Assembly: GCA_039654915.1 (NCBI GenBank)
Contig: CM077593.1
Location: 118,227,413 to 118,291,412, forward strand
Direction of reading: 5' to 3'
Source of the DNA: Aquilaria yunnanensis
Lineage: Eukaryota > Streptophyta > Magnoliopsida > Malvales > Thymelaeaceae
DNA length: 64,000 nt
The notes beneath the pieces are model-generated. The model had not been told where the DNA came from and did not search any database. It saw nothing but the letters and a program-made list of their open reading frames with translations. This document shows positions 49,147 to 60,429 of the stretch, one piece after another; positions within the stretch are counted from its first letter, which is position 1; each line of letters begins with the position of its first letter. The position numbers and the translations under genes were made by a program.

Positions 49147-49152
49147 CACGTG
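49147..49152. promoter_or_regulatory. G-box CACGTG in the PABP promoter
   Basis: CACGTG lies within CCCGCACGTGCGC, about 60 bases upstream of the TATA box. Such sites bind bZIP and bHLH factors in plants. Another ACGT core (GGCACGTCA) lies at about 49124. Confidence 0.45.
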
Positions 49153-49211
49153 CGCTTCCCCGTCGCTCGCCTCTCGACCAAGCAAACGTTTGCTCGCGAT
49201 TCTCCGGTGAC

Positions 49212-49219
49212 TATAAATA
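49212..49219 (+). promoter_or_regulatory. TATA box of the PABP gene
   Basis: TATAAATA in GACTATAAATAGG, followed by a CT-rich stretch. Transcription probably starts about 30 bases downstream, near 49245, giving a leader of about 240 bases with no ATG before the start codon. Confidence 0.7.
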
Positions 49220-49271
49220 GGCCCTCCCACCCTCTCTCCTCTCCCTCTCTCTAGCGTCTCTCTCATTTTCA

Positions 49272-49330
49272 CAGAGAAGGAAAAGAAAAAAGGAAACAGG
49301 GAAAAATTCCTTCCAAAAAACAAAAAACAC
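49272..49330 (+). promoter_or_regulatory. A-rich tract in the PABP 5' leader
   Basis: The presumed leader contains a purine/A-rich run with blocks GGAAAAGAAAAAAGG, GGGAAAAATT and CCAAAAAACAAAAAACAC. In animals an A-rich leader lets PABP repress its own translation (human PABPC1). The same role in this plant gene is inference. Confidence 0.5.
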
Positions 49331-49485
49331 TACATTAATTAACATTCTTTCCGTTTCCAGCCGTCCGAGTTAATTTCCACTTCTGGAGTGATAATTAATC
49401 GATTCTCATAACCCTAACAGTACTCGGATTCTCTGATCTAGCGTCATTGTTGTTTGCCCTTGTTTCTTTGCCGGAAGGGATCGAT

Positions 49486-52400
49486 ATGGCGGCTCAGGTG
49501 GCGGCTCCGACATCCGGATTCTCCAGCTCGTCGCTGTACGTCGGAGATCTGGACCCCAGCGTGAACGAAGGGCAATTGTACGATCTGTTCAGCCAGGTGG
49601 CGACGGTGGTGTCCACCAGAGTGTGTAGGGATCAGAGCAAGCGATCCTCTCTTGGTTATGCTTATGTCAATTTCAGTAATCCCCAAGATGGTACACATTT
49701 ATAATTCCTCATCGTTTTAGCTTCTTTGCTCTGGAGAAGAGAAACGTGGTCTGCAAGATGATCTTGGATCAATTCAATCTGCTGCTTTCCGATTTTTGTC
49801 TTGTTTTCCTGTTTGGTTTTAGAAATTATCTGTGTAGGGTTGTAGCTGTTACTAATTGAACACGACTGTTTGTTCGACACTTGATTATTTTCTAAATTTA
49901 CTTGCTTTCTGGGCAAAAAACAAAAAGATGCACTTTTTCATTAAAAATGAGTTTTTGAGACTAGTGGATGTGGTCTGGAAGATTCCATATTTGTTTTGGA
50001 AGGACTCTTGCTTGTTTTGTGATGTGTCCAGAACAAGTTGTGGTGCAGTAACATGCATTTTGGTGTTTGATTCTGTAACTAAATCATTTTTCTTGTCATT
50101 GGTACCAGCATATGTAGTGATAATAACTTATTACTGGAGAAGGCTGCCCCCTTTTCCACCTTTTAGAATAAAGAATTGGTGTTTTCGGCTGCAGCTTAGT
50201 CTTGACCAATGGATTCAGTATTTATGGACTTTTTTAATATGCCTTTTTGTTGACTGCAGCTGCCAATGCCAAGGAGTTCTTGAACTTTACACCTATCAAT
50301 GGCAAACCAATCAGGATTATGTTTTCTCACCGGGATCCCAGCATCCGGAAAAGTGGATATGCCAATGTTTTTATCAAGAACCTTGATGCATCCATTGACA
50401 ATAAATCGTTGTATGACATTTTTGTTGCCTTTGGGACTGTGCTATCGTGCAAGGTGGCTGCTGATGGCAATGCGCAATCGAGAGGTTTTGGATTTGTGCA
50501 GTTTGAAAATGAGGAAGCTGCGCAAAATGCAATTAAGAGGTTGAACGGCATGCTGATAAATGATAAACAAGTTTATGTTGGACAGCATCTTCGCCAACTA
50601 GACAGGCTTAATTCTGGTGCATCACCAAAGTTCACTAACATTTATGTTAAAAATTTATCTGAAACAACGACAGATGGGGACCTTAAGAAAGTTTTTGGAA
50701 CTTATGGCTCCATCACCAGTGCTGTTGTTATGAAAGATCAGAGCGGGAAGTCTAGATGTTTTGGATTTGTCAACTTTGATAGTCCTGAAGGTGCAGCTGC
50801 TGCAGTTGAGAAGTTGAATGGTACTGTAAACGATGACAAGGTGTGGTATGTTGGCAGGGCCCAAAAGAAAGCAGAAAGGGAGGCAGAGCTGAGGGCCAAA
50901 TTTGAACAGGAAAGACTTGGTAAATATGAAAAATCTCAGGGTGCTAATTTGTATCTGAAGAATCTTGATGACAATATAGATGATAACAAGCTGAGGGAAT
51001 TGTTTTCTGAGTTTGGAAATATCACATCATGCAAAGTAAGCCTTTTGCTAGTTTATTTCAGTTCCATTTGCGTCGCTTGTTACATTTAGTTCTCTCATGT
51101 TTTTCCCAAATTTCCCCTAGGCTGTGATAGTGACTAAATTTTTTTCTTTGAACTAAAAGGTTATGCTCAGTCCACAGGGCATTAGCAAGGGATCTGGTTT
51201 TGTTGCCTTTGATACGCCTGAGGAAGCAACAAAGGCTGTAAGATTGTATTCAGCATTCTTTTTGGCATCTCTCCGAAAGATGTTTTGTTTTTGTTCATTT
51301 GTCAGGTAATTTTCTACTTTCAGCTAAATGAAATGAATGGGAAGATGATTGGGAAGAAACCTCTATATGTAGCAGTGGCCCAACGCAAGGAAGAAAGGAA
51401 GGCCAGGCTCCAGGTTATCTATTTCATTTTTGGACATTGTTTAATATCATTCAACATTTGTTTTGAAAGAACAAGAAAGAGAGAAAAGAAAATTATGTTC
51501 TATCTAATTTTAGCAGCTTCTGAATTGGAGAAGCTTAAAGTTGGCAGAACTTGGGTTGGAGCTTCTCCAGAGCTCCGACTCTAGAAACAAAAGATTGCAT
51601 TTAAGCAGAAAATCAAACTAGGTTCAGTATTGATTTATCTGCTGGGGAACATGTCAAATTTATCAGTGTTTTTTCTCCACATTTGCAGTTTTTTTTTTCT
51701 GCATCTGGGCAGTATAAGTTTCATTTAGTTGTCACTTAAATTGTTCTGTTGAATCTGTATTCAATATACTAACTATCCTCAATATCAAAGCTTAGTTTGT
51801 GCACCCAACCTTTTTGATTAGAATGAAAAAGTTATGGTTGAATTCATGAGAAATAAGTGTCCTGGAGAAAGAAGTTGATAAAAAGATAAAAAGGGCAATC
51901 TCTGAAAAACCAATTGGAACCACTGAAGGAGGAGATGGACTCGCTTCAAAACAGTGAGTAAACAATCTGAAAATGCAATTTGTGGAAATACAAAGATGCA
52001 TGTTATCCTTCTTTCATCTTTGTCCTTTGGGTAATGATAAGCTGCAACCTGAACATGTTGTTGACCCATTTTTTGAATTATGGCGACATTTGAAACATAA
52101 GTGTTTGTGGTGACAGCTTCATTTTCTTTTTAATTATAGGCCCACTTTGCTCAACTTCGAGCGCATGGCCCAATGGCTCCTTTGACATCAGCAATTCCAG
52201 GTTATCATCCTGCTGCTGCTAGACTCGGCCATCAGCAGCTCTATTTTGGCCAAGCTACGCCTGGGCTGATACCACAGCCTGCTGGGTATGGTTTCCAGCA
52301 GCAGCTTCTGCCTGGAATTCGTCCTGGGATAGCCCCAAACTATCTAATGCCATTCAACCTTCAAAGGCAAGTGCAATCTGGTCAGAGAATTGGTGTCCGT

Positions 52401-53567
52401 CGAGCAGGAAATGCACAACAGATGCTGCCACAGCAGCACCAGCAACCGGTAAATTGTTTTCCATGGCAGTCTTTCTGTTCTAGTTAGTGTTTCACATTGT
52501 AGTTTGGTGTCTCTAGATTATGTTCATATCAACTAAAATATTTGCTTTCTAATATAAAGCTTGTGTGGAATTTCTTGCATATCATCTCCTGAGTTCATAA
52601 TTATGTCATAGAACCTGCTTTCAGTGCAGGTTCAGTCCTTTTTCTTATCATCACGTTTAAGGCTAGCTCATGTAATCTTGCCATTGTGAACCACTTCTTG
52701 CTAAATGGTGCTTTATATTTTTAATGGTTTGTATCTTGTTAACATTAGCTGTTTAGGTGATTGATGCGTTTGTAATGCTTAATGTCACCATCTTTATCAG
52801 CAGAATAAAGACCATGGTCACTTAAAAGTTTCTGTACGCAAGTAATATAGTCATATATGATGTTTCAATTTTTTCGAGGCACATACAGAAGGCTAGGAGT
52901 AGGAGGTCTAAGTCCTATTCACTATTATGCTTACCTTTTTTTTTTTTCTTTTTTTTATTTTTTTATAAAAAATTCCAGTATGCTTACCTTTTGTTACACC
53001 AACTATATTTAGATGATTCACCGCAATGCCAACAAAGGCTTTCGATTCATGGGCAACACAAGGAATGGTGTAGACACATCTCCAGTTCCCCAAGGTATTG
53101 TGAGTCCCATTATGCCTGTCCAGTTTGATGTCTCCGGACTACCTATAACCCCTAATGATGCCCAACGGCTTGGACCAGTGCCTATATCAACACTTACATC
53201 TGCATTAGCTTCAGCTTCTCCAGAGAACCGTACAGTAGTATGTATTGTTTCTTAGTTTATATATCCTTCACAATACAGTGCAGCAGATTGATGGCAAATA
53301 TTAGTAGTTTGACTTATCTCATTCAATATGAAATGGCAGATGTTAGGTGAGCAACTTTTTCCCTTGGTTCAGCGGCTTGAACCAGAGCATGTGGCAAAGG
53401 TAACCGGCATGCTTCTTGAAATGGATCAGACAGAGGTTCTGCATCTGATTGATTCTCCAGAAGCTCTGAAGGAGAAGGTGGCAGAGGCAATGGCTGTCCT
53501 GCGTGATGCTACGACCAGAGGACCTGATATTAGTAATGACTTGGGTTCTCTGGCATTGAATGGATGA
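49486..53567 (+). CDS. PAB: Cytoplasmic poly(A)-binding protein (four RRMs plus PABC/MLLE domain)
   Basis: Seven exons: 49486-49690, 50260-51035, 51160-51237, 51324-51413, 52140-52448, 53013-53237 and 53340-53567, joined at GT-AG sites to 1911 bases (636 aa, normal for plant PABPs). The protein coats poly(A) tails and promotes translation initiation and mRNA stability through eIF4G. Domains: RRM1 from LYVGDL (17-22) with YAYVNF (58-63), RRM2 from NVFIKNL (about 104) with [11 protein letters not shown]3 from NIYVKNL with CFGFVNF, RRM4 from NLYLKNL with GSGFVAF and the [16 protein letters not shown] linker. A glutamine/proline-rich linker and a C-terminal PABC domain follow (from about 562: [18 protein letters not shown]). 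The promoter has a TATA box at 49212, and the leader has an A-rich tract. The gene class resembles Arabidopsis PAB2/4/8; the exact orthologue is not determined. Confidence 0.96.
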
Positions 53568-53986
53568 AGCCCTCCCGGTTTTCATCGGTCACATCACATC
53601 CAAATGAGTTCGGAAGCCCTTTTCATGGGCTTGATTAGTCATTTTTTATGGAGTCATGCTCTGAAACAAATTTTGGTTAATTCATAAAATCCTTGAGGGA
53701 ACAATTTCTTGAGGATTTAAGGGTGAGATTTATGACTAGGATTTAACTCTGCATTACCTATTGCTTGAAGCATTGACATGGATGGATTAATGTTTGGTAC
53801 TTAGAACATAGCTGCTCTGTTGCTTGCCTCACATTGAATTCGTAGAACCTCAGTGACAGTTCAGTCCTATGCACTTGGACAATTCACCTAATCCTTGACA
53901 TGTTACTGGAAATGGAATCATCCAAACAACAGGGCATTTTGGATTGTCACAGATTTTAGGTTCATGCTGCTGAGAGAAGCTCGACT
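53568..53986. other. Convergent 3' region between the PABP and MRNIP genes
   Basis: Only 419 bases separate the two stop codons, so the 3' UTRs of the convergent transcripts may abut or overlap. No other gene. Confidence 0.6.
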
Positions 53987-55022
53987 TCACATGAAATCAG
54001 GATGAACTTCATCTTCTACTGTGAGATCATCCCAGCCAGTCTGCAGTAGTTCGTTCCCTACTTCACGCTCTTGATCTCCACAGCCTATCTGGCTTCCAAA
54101 GTGAGAGCCTTCACTGTCTCGAGTGACATAATAATCCCACTTGGATGAAGCCCTCGCCATTTTTGCTCTGAAACTCCCTGGCTCTTCGGTATCTACATTA
54201 TAGCCTGTCCATTTCAAGTCACCAACAATGCGTGTGTTGATTCCCATTTCAGGTCTCACTGCCCTATCATCTGCAATTCAACCACACCAGAATGAGATGA
54301 AATTGTAATCACATTTCGTGTTTGCCACAACGAAAGAACTGAAATTGGAACCTTGAGACTTGATATTTCTCTCTGCGAAAACTGGCTTGTAAGAAAAACC
54401 TTTGCCTCTTCCAGGTGCGTAAGAGTCCCTCACTTTAGGCCTCTTAAACATCTCGTTCGTAATTTCTTCTGTTACAATTTTTGGGTCTGTATCATCCTCT
54501 ACACGATCTTTTGAAAAAAAATGCGAAAGAATTAGGTCTGGTAAAGAATCTGATCGGGGAAAACGATTCTCGTCGTACTAGTTATAGTTGTTACCTTGTT
54601 GATTGCGGAGATGGTTGTCCAGGTCAAGGTACTCGGTCCAATCAGTGCGCGGATTGTTCTGATTCCAGCCGATCTTCTGCTCCTTTCGATCATCATCATC
54701 GATGAGATCAACAACGTAATCGGATCCGGCGGGTGGCGGCGGGTTCTCGTCGGCGTGTTTGCGGGACATGTTGAAGGATTGGACGAACCTGCGGAGGTCC
54801 TTGGCCATGGAGCCCAGCGCGAAGACCTTCCGAACCGACTGCTTCTGATTGCAGACCACGCACGTCCACTTGTTGCTGCTCTTCTTCTGCTGCTTCACCT
54901 GCAACAGAATACCCATCCTCTTTCAGATAGCTGCATGAGTTTGAGGAAGAAGGATTGAGGAAGACCTGCATGGTAGAGCATTCGCAGCATTGAAGAGCGA
55001 CGAAGATGGTGGCTCTCGACAT
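53987..55022 (-). CDS. MRNIP: MRN complex-interacting protein (MRNIP-like)
   Basis: Four exons on the minus strand: 55022-54966, 54898-54595, 54507-54352 and 54270-53987, joined at GT-AG sites to 801 bases (266 aa). In animals MRNIP binds the MRE11-RAD50-NBS1 complex and supports double-strand-break signalling and replication-fork protection in the nucleus; a similar role here is inferred. The conserved N-terminal domain is clear: LQCCECSTMQVK, then NKWTCVVCNQKQS with C12/C15 and C32/C35 forming a zinc-ribbon-like pair, then ALGSMAKDLRRFVQSFNMSR, the family's basic segment. An acidic stretch LIDDDD follows, and the C-terminal exon carries repeated tryptophan motifs (SKWDYY, TGWDDL). The start is the first ATG with CCEC following at the expected distance. 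The neighbouring PABP gene converges on it. Confidence 0.88.
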
Positions 55023-55329
55023 TTGTCGTTTCTGAATTCTGAACTCGATTCAAGTTGCCGCAAGTGGAGATTTCAGTGATTGGGAGGATTGAATTGAGTC
55101 GAGCTTTGGAATTGGAACAAGTGGGAATCTAATTGCTGCTTAAAGTTGGGGATTTTGGCGCCTCTTTTTTGGGCGTAATCGAACTTTACTTACTAGGGTA
55201 AATCATCAAAAGCCCAGTCAAGTTTACTTACCGGTATATGACATTATGACTATGAGACACCTAAATTCTACTAGGAGCGTGACTGCGAGATAACTTTTTA
55301 TATTTATAAGTTCATATTTTCTATTAGAT
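55023..55329. other. Upstream region of the MRNIP-like gene
   Basis: Presumed promoter and leader of the minus-strand gene in the first 150-200 bases. No TATA box is obvious. Confidence 0.45.
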
Positions 55330-55732
55330 TTAATTACAATTTGTCCCTTGAGGTTTATATAAAATTACATTTTATTTCTCTTATTTTAAAAATATACATT
55401 TTACCCATTATTTTTTTAATAAAATATAATAGCAATTTTTGAAATCTTAATTTAATCTGTATGGTTGTCATCTTTAAGCAATTTTAATATGTAGAATATT
55501 TTTATATAATTAATTAATGTTTAAAAAATACTATTTTAAAAATTGAAAGAAATACAAAAAGAAAAAATTGATAATTTAAAATATTCATTAATTGTAAAAA
55601 AAATACTATACAGATTAAAATTACTGGAAGATGGCTACCGTAAAAAGACATGAGACAAAGTGTATATTTCTGAAACAGGAGGGACAAAGTGTAATTTCAT
55701 ATAAATCTCAAAAGCCATATTGTAATTATCCC
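55330..55732. mobile_element. MITE family A, copy 3 (best-preserved ends)
   Basis: The left end (AATTACAATTTGTCCCTTGA, then GGTTTATATAAAATTACA) is inverted at the right end (about 55686-55730, TGTAATTTCATATAAATCTC). The interior, including GAAAGAAATACAAAAAGAAA and ATTGATAATTTAAAAT, matches the copies at 8.15 and 11.38 kb. Confidence 0.65.
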
Positions 55733-55750
55733 TTTCAATTAATGTAAATA

Positions 55751-56650
55751 GAGGTGCTAGCGGCAGGTGTTCAAACAACCGCTTTTCAACATTGGTTCAA
55801 TGGTACTACCATTCCCAAATTATGTTACTTTGTTCAAGTGAAAACCAACATCTAGTGATATACATTTAAATTTATTGAACTTCTATAAAAAAAATTAAGG
55901 AGAAAATTATTTCTGCCTCAATGTTCAAGCATACCGTAACTTTTCAATTTTTCTCATTGCTTTTTGTGGAGCTATCACGATATTTTTTCATAAATTCTTT
56001 TAAAATTAAAAACAAAAGAAAGAAATTAGTAATTTTCTCATCACTCATCAGCTTCATCGGTGCTTATCCACTAGCACAATTAAAGGGATCAAAACCACTA
56101 AGGGGCCTTAGATTATTGGTCGAAAGTTGTTGTGCACACATAGATATGTATATTTTAGGGAAATGAGCAGATAGAATTTCATAGAGAAAAAAAATCACTC
56201 CAAATATATTCAATTCTTGATAGGTGGATAGAGGGATCATTGCCAAAGTTTCTATCATTTCCATGAGGGAAAATACTAACTCTTCTTGAAGCATTAATTT
56301 TGTTGGGTTTTTATTAAATCAAAGATTGTCAATAAGACAAAAATATTTTCTACAAATTATTTTCTTGAAACTAGAGCCAAATACTGTAGGTAATGCTTGG
56401 AAAAAAATTTAAAGGCATGAGATAAAGGACAGAGAAAAAGGTAATGAGAGAGAGAGAGAGAGAGAGGGCCTCCTAGTCTTCAAAAAAGTGCCACTAATTT
56501 TATAAGGTAATCGGTGCCTCCTAGTCTTCAAAAAAGTGTCACTAATTTTAGAAGGTAATCACTAACTATTATATAAACAAGTTCATGTGTCAGCAATAGT
56601 GTAGTAACTGTGGGAAGGCTATTGTTTGAACGCTTGTTGCTAGCACCTCT
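55751..56650. mobile_element. TIR element in tandem array, unit 1
   Basis: Begins GAGGTGCTAGCGGCAGGTG and ends with an inverted version near 56615-56650 (GAACGCTTGTTGCTAGCACC). The interior has the conserved phrases TTATTGAACTTCTATAAAAA, CATATATTCTTTTAAA-type sequence, GCTTATCCACTA and GAAGCATTAATTTTGTT, followed by a (GA)n microsatellite (about 56441-56467). No transposase. Confidence 0.65.
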
Positions 56651-56659
56651 CTAATGTGA

Positions 56660-57264
56660 GATGGGTGCTAACGGTAGGCGTTCAAGCAATTGCCTTTCAA
56701 CACTCGCTTAATGGAATTGTCACATCATGTTACCTTTTCCGAGTAGAAACCAACAATCAGCTATATGCTTTTGAACTTATTGAACTTCTATAAAAAAATT
56801 ACGGAGAAAATTGTTCACCACTAGTGTTCAAGGATATATACCCTAACTTTGCGATTTTCTCATTTGTTTTTGTAGAGCTGTCAGCAATACTACCATCTCT
56901 TTTTTAATAGAGATTTTTTTCAACACATCCCAATTTTTGTCATATATTCTTTTAAAATTAAAGACAAAATAAAGAAACTAGTAATTTTCTTGTCACTTGT
57001 CAGCTTCATCAATGCTTATCCACTAATATCATTAAAGGACAAATTAAGTATCGATACCACTGAGAGGCCTCAAATCATTGGTCTAAAATTGTTGTGTACA
57101 CATAGATCTGAAATATTTTAAAGAAGTAATAGATAGGATTTTAGATGGAGAAAACAAGATTATTCCGAAAATATTCAGAGGATAGAGAGATTATCGCCAA
57201 AGTTTCCAATATTTCTATGAGAGAAAATAATAACTCTTCTAGAAGCATTAATTTTGTTAGGTAG

Positions 57265-57296
<32 letters not shown>

Positions 57297-57421
57297 CCAA
57301 ACAAAAAATGTCACTGTTTTTAGAAGTTAATCAATAACTACTTTATAAATAGGCACACGTGCCAGCAAGACTATAGTAATTGTGGGAAGACAGCTATTTG
57401 AACACCTGCCAATAGCACCCC
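56660..57421. mobile_element. TIR element in tandem array, unit 2
   Basis: Same orientation and order as unit 1: starts GATGGGTGCTAACGGTAGGC, contains TTATTGAACTTCTATAAAAA, GCTTATCCACTAATATCATT and GAAGCATTAATTTTGTTAGG, a (GA)n tract at about 57267-57296, and ends with inverted GAACACCTGCCAATAGCACC. Confidence 0.65.
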
Positions 57422-57433
57422 TTAAATGCAAAA

Positions 57434-58060
57434 GAGGTGCTAGTGGCAGACGTTCAAACAGCCACCTTTCAACATTCACTCAATGACATTACCATGTCAT
57501 GATACTTTTTTCGAGTGGAAACCAACAACCCGTTATATATGTTTGAACTTATTGAACTTCTATAAAAAAATTTTAAGGAGAAAATTATTTGTCCATTGAT
57601 GTTTAAGCATACGCTAACTTTACAATTTTGTAATTTGTTTTTATGGAGCTATTAGCAATACTACCATGTTTTGTATGGTAGAGGTTTTTTTAGCAAACCT
57701 TGATTTTTTTCATATATTCTTTTAAAGTTAAAAGAAAGAAGAAAGAAACTAGTAATTTTTTTTTCATTAATCAATTTCATCAAATGCTTATCCAACAGCA
57801 CCATTAAAGGGACAAATTACGTATTGATACCATTAATAAGCCTCATATTGCTCTAAAATTGTTATGTATACATAGATCGAATATGTTAGGGGAAGTAGCA
57901 TATAGGATTTTAGGGGGAAAAAACAAGATTACTAAAAAAAAAAAACATAGGTCCGAATATTTTGATATGTATGCTAATTTGTAAAGAATACACACACACA
58001 TATGAAAGCGGATGCAAATGATGGGAGGGTGACGTGATGCACGGTTAAACACCAGTTTAC
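57434..58060. mobile_element. TIR element in tandem array, unit 3 (3' part missing or diverged)
   Basis: Starts GAGGTGCTAGTGGCAGACG and follows the same order (TTATTGAACTTCTATAAAAA, GCTTATCCAACAGCACCATT, TAGGATTTTAGGGGGAAAAA) to about 57935. After that the similarity fades. No matching inverted right end was found. Confidence 0.55.
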
Positions 58061-59023
58061 AGCCTCAATTTGTTTGTTTTGTTGCTTTTAGACTATCGAG
58101 GTTGTAAAAGTTATAGTATGTGATGCTTGGAATAAGGACACTCATCCCTTGGCTTGCGGGCTAAGCCAATCTAGGCTAGGGCTACAACATGTTCTTTTAT
58201 TTCATTCAAATTCCTAAATATTTTGAGACTGTAATTACATCGCCTGAAAAACAAATAGCCCTTTATTGTTTTCTTCTTTTCTCGCGTAGCTCTCTCACTT
58301 TTAATTTCTCCTTTGTAGAAATGATTACGAAATTTATAGCGAAATGTTGTTGTGTTCAGTCATATACTTGTGATCTTTAGGTGCATCATGGTTGTGCCCG
58401 ACTCCATTTGTTCAATGTTTCTTCGATAAAGGAAAATGTACGTTAATTTTTGTTGGTTCCACGAGGTTGATGTCCACACGTGGCAGTTTGTAATTAAAGG
58501 TCCTGGAGAAGCATACGTTAGCTTGCATGAAAGCAATTAAGTGTTGTTGTCTAATGGTGATGGTTGTACATGATGATGAATGATAGTGCATCGAATTAGA
58601 ATTTAAAACCAGGGTTAGAAATTAGCAGGTACATGCGCTGCGAAATCAATGGGCATGTAATTGTTTATGTTATTGTGTATATAGATGCCGCAATTTGAAC
58701 AACTAGTGCCAATTCTTATGTGGCCCCGTCGCCTCCCCCATTAAACTTTTATCTCATTCTTATGGGATAAAATCATCCATAAGAGGCATAAGATTAGTTT
58801 TCTTGGATAGGGAAAAAAACTTAGAATGAATTTAAAAGTATTGTTTATCAGTTGACTAGCTATGAGAAATCTACAAAGTGCCCTGGACTTTTCACTAGTA
58901 ATTTTAGAAAGGCATACTAGTTTTCTTATATGACATAATATCCGTAATTTCTGTAAAATACGCAAAGATAATTAATATTATGAGATAAAGGGAGTCTATT
59001 TTTTATACAAAAAGCAGAAGTGA
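58061..59023. other. Intergenic DNA before the CACTA element, no gene seen
   Basis: Unique-looking, moderately AT-rich. Frames are short and without recognisable domains. Confidence 0.5.
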
Positions 59024-59039
59024 CACTACTAAAAATTAC

Positions 59040-59335
59040 CTAATTACCAACTGCCCAATTACCAATGGTCTAGCCATTGATAAATACCAACGTGTAGAAC
59101 CGTTGGTAACTTATTTCCAACGTGCAACAGTTGGTAGATATTGAGATCTGGGTTGGGGTTTTTTCCAACTTCATAGCCGTTGGTAATATTTCCAACATGC
59201 ACGCATTGGTAGTTTGGGCTCTAGAAATGGGCCTGGTTTGTGGGCTTTATTACCAACGGCTTAGCCGTTGGTAATTATTAACTAAAACTCTGCGTTTCAT
59301 TTAAGAGTTTACCAACGGCTGGGCCGTTGGTAATT
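59040..59335. repeat. CACTA subterminal repeats (CCGTTGGTAA motif, both orientations)
   Basis: Motif instances include TAGAACCGTTGGTAA (about 59095), CATAGCCGTTGGTAA (about 59173), ACCAACGGCTTAGCCGTTGG (about 59252) and ACCAACGGCTGGGCCGTTGG (about 59311). Such arrays bind the element's DNA-binding protein in characterised CACTA elements. Confidence 0.8.
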
Positions 59336-60021
59336 GCAATTTAAAACTTCATCTTCTTCTTCCAGCTCGTTCATTCGCGTCTGCAATCGAAACTCGTTTC
59401 CACTGTTCTCTACCGCCGCGAAATGGCCATTGCTCCCATCACCGCGAAATCGACCGTATCTTGACCCGTTTCGCACCCCATTTCACGGATCTGATGCCAG
59501 ATTAACAGGTAAACGTGTAGATTTTCATTTTTGTTTCATTTTCAGAAATTTCTTATATTTTTTTTGATATTAAGTTTTTCCCCCCCATTTTTTCAGTTCC
59601 TTCCTTCATCTATGAGCTTGAAGACGTACCCATTGTTTTTCCTCTCCATTCGAAGTCGTTCAAGGTAAGTTTCATTTTTATTTTTTTTTACTCCTAAATG
59701 AAAACGGGATTTCTGAAAGGAAATTGTTTTTAATTATTAATATTGATAATAAAACTTATGTGTTATCACTATGGTTCGAACATAGTTGTTGGTATTTTTC
59801 AATTAATTTATGTTAATTATTTGTTATCTGTGGATATTTTTTGTGATGGATTACAGTGAATATGCAATTTCTTTGTGCGTTGTATTTAATTTTGTTAAAG
59901 GTAGGTATGTTTAATTTATGATATAGATTATTTTATGGAATGATTATTTGTATATTTTGATGCTAATAGGTTTAGTTATGGTTTAGTTGAAGTGATTTAG
60001 TGTAAATGGTTATATTATGTC

Positions 60022-60026
60022 ATGGT

Positions 60027-60086
<60 letters not shown>
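60022..60086. repeat. (AAT)n microsatellite inside the CACTA element
   Basis: About 21 consecutive AAT units. Confidence 0.85.
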
Positions 60087-60087
<1 letters not shown>

Positions 60088-60296
60088 GATGTACCAATAA
60101 TATCAAAATAATAAGAGTAATAATAATAATTAATTAATATGTGTATGAGAGGAGTAGTAGGAACTTATAAAATAATAGTAATGAACCTAAGTATTATTAA
60201 TTAAGTATGATATGTTCAATGTTATAACATTAATACTAAGAACAATAAGAATGTTAATAATAATAATGTAATAATACGTTTAATAATAACAATAAT

Positions 60297-60297
60297 A

Positions 60298-60384
<87 letters not shown>
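60297..60384. repeat. (AAT)n(ATT)n hairpin-forming microsatellite
   Basis: About 17-18 AAT units run directly into about 11 ATT units, so the single strand can fold on itself. Confidence 0.85.
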
Positions 60385-60429
60385 GATGATGATTATAATA
60401 ATAATCATACTAAAAATAATTTTACTTAT

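Noticed and set aside
49856..50386. 176-codon plus-strand frame upstream of and overlapping PABP exon 2
   Set aside because: It runs through PABP intron 1 and then reads exon 2 in the wrong frame. Its composition is that of translated intron.
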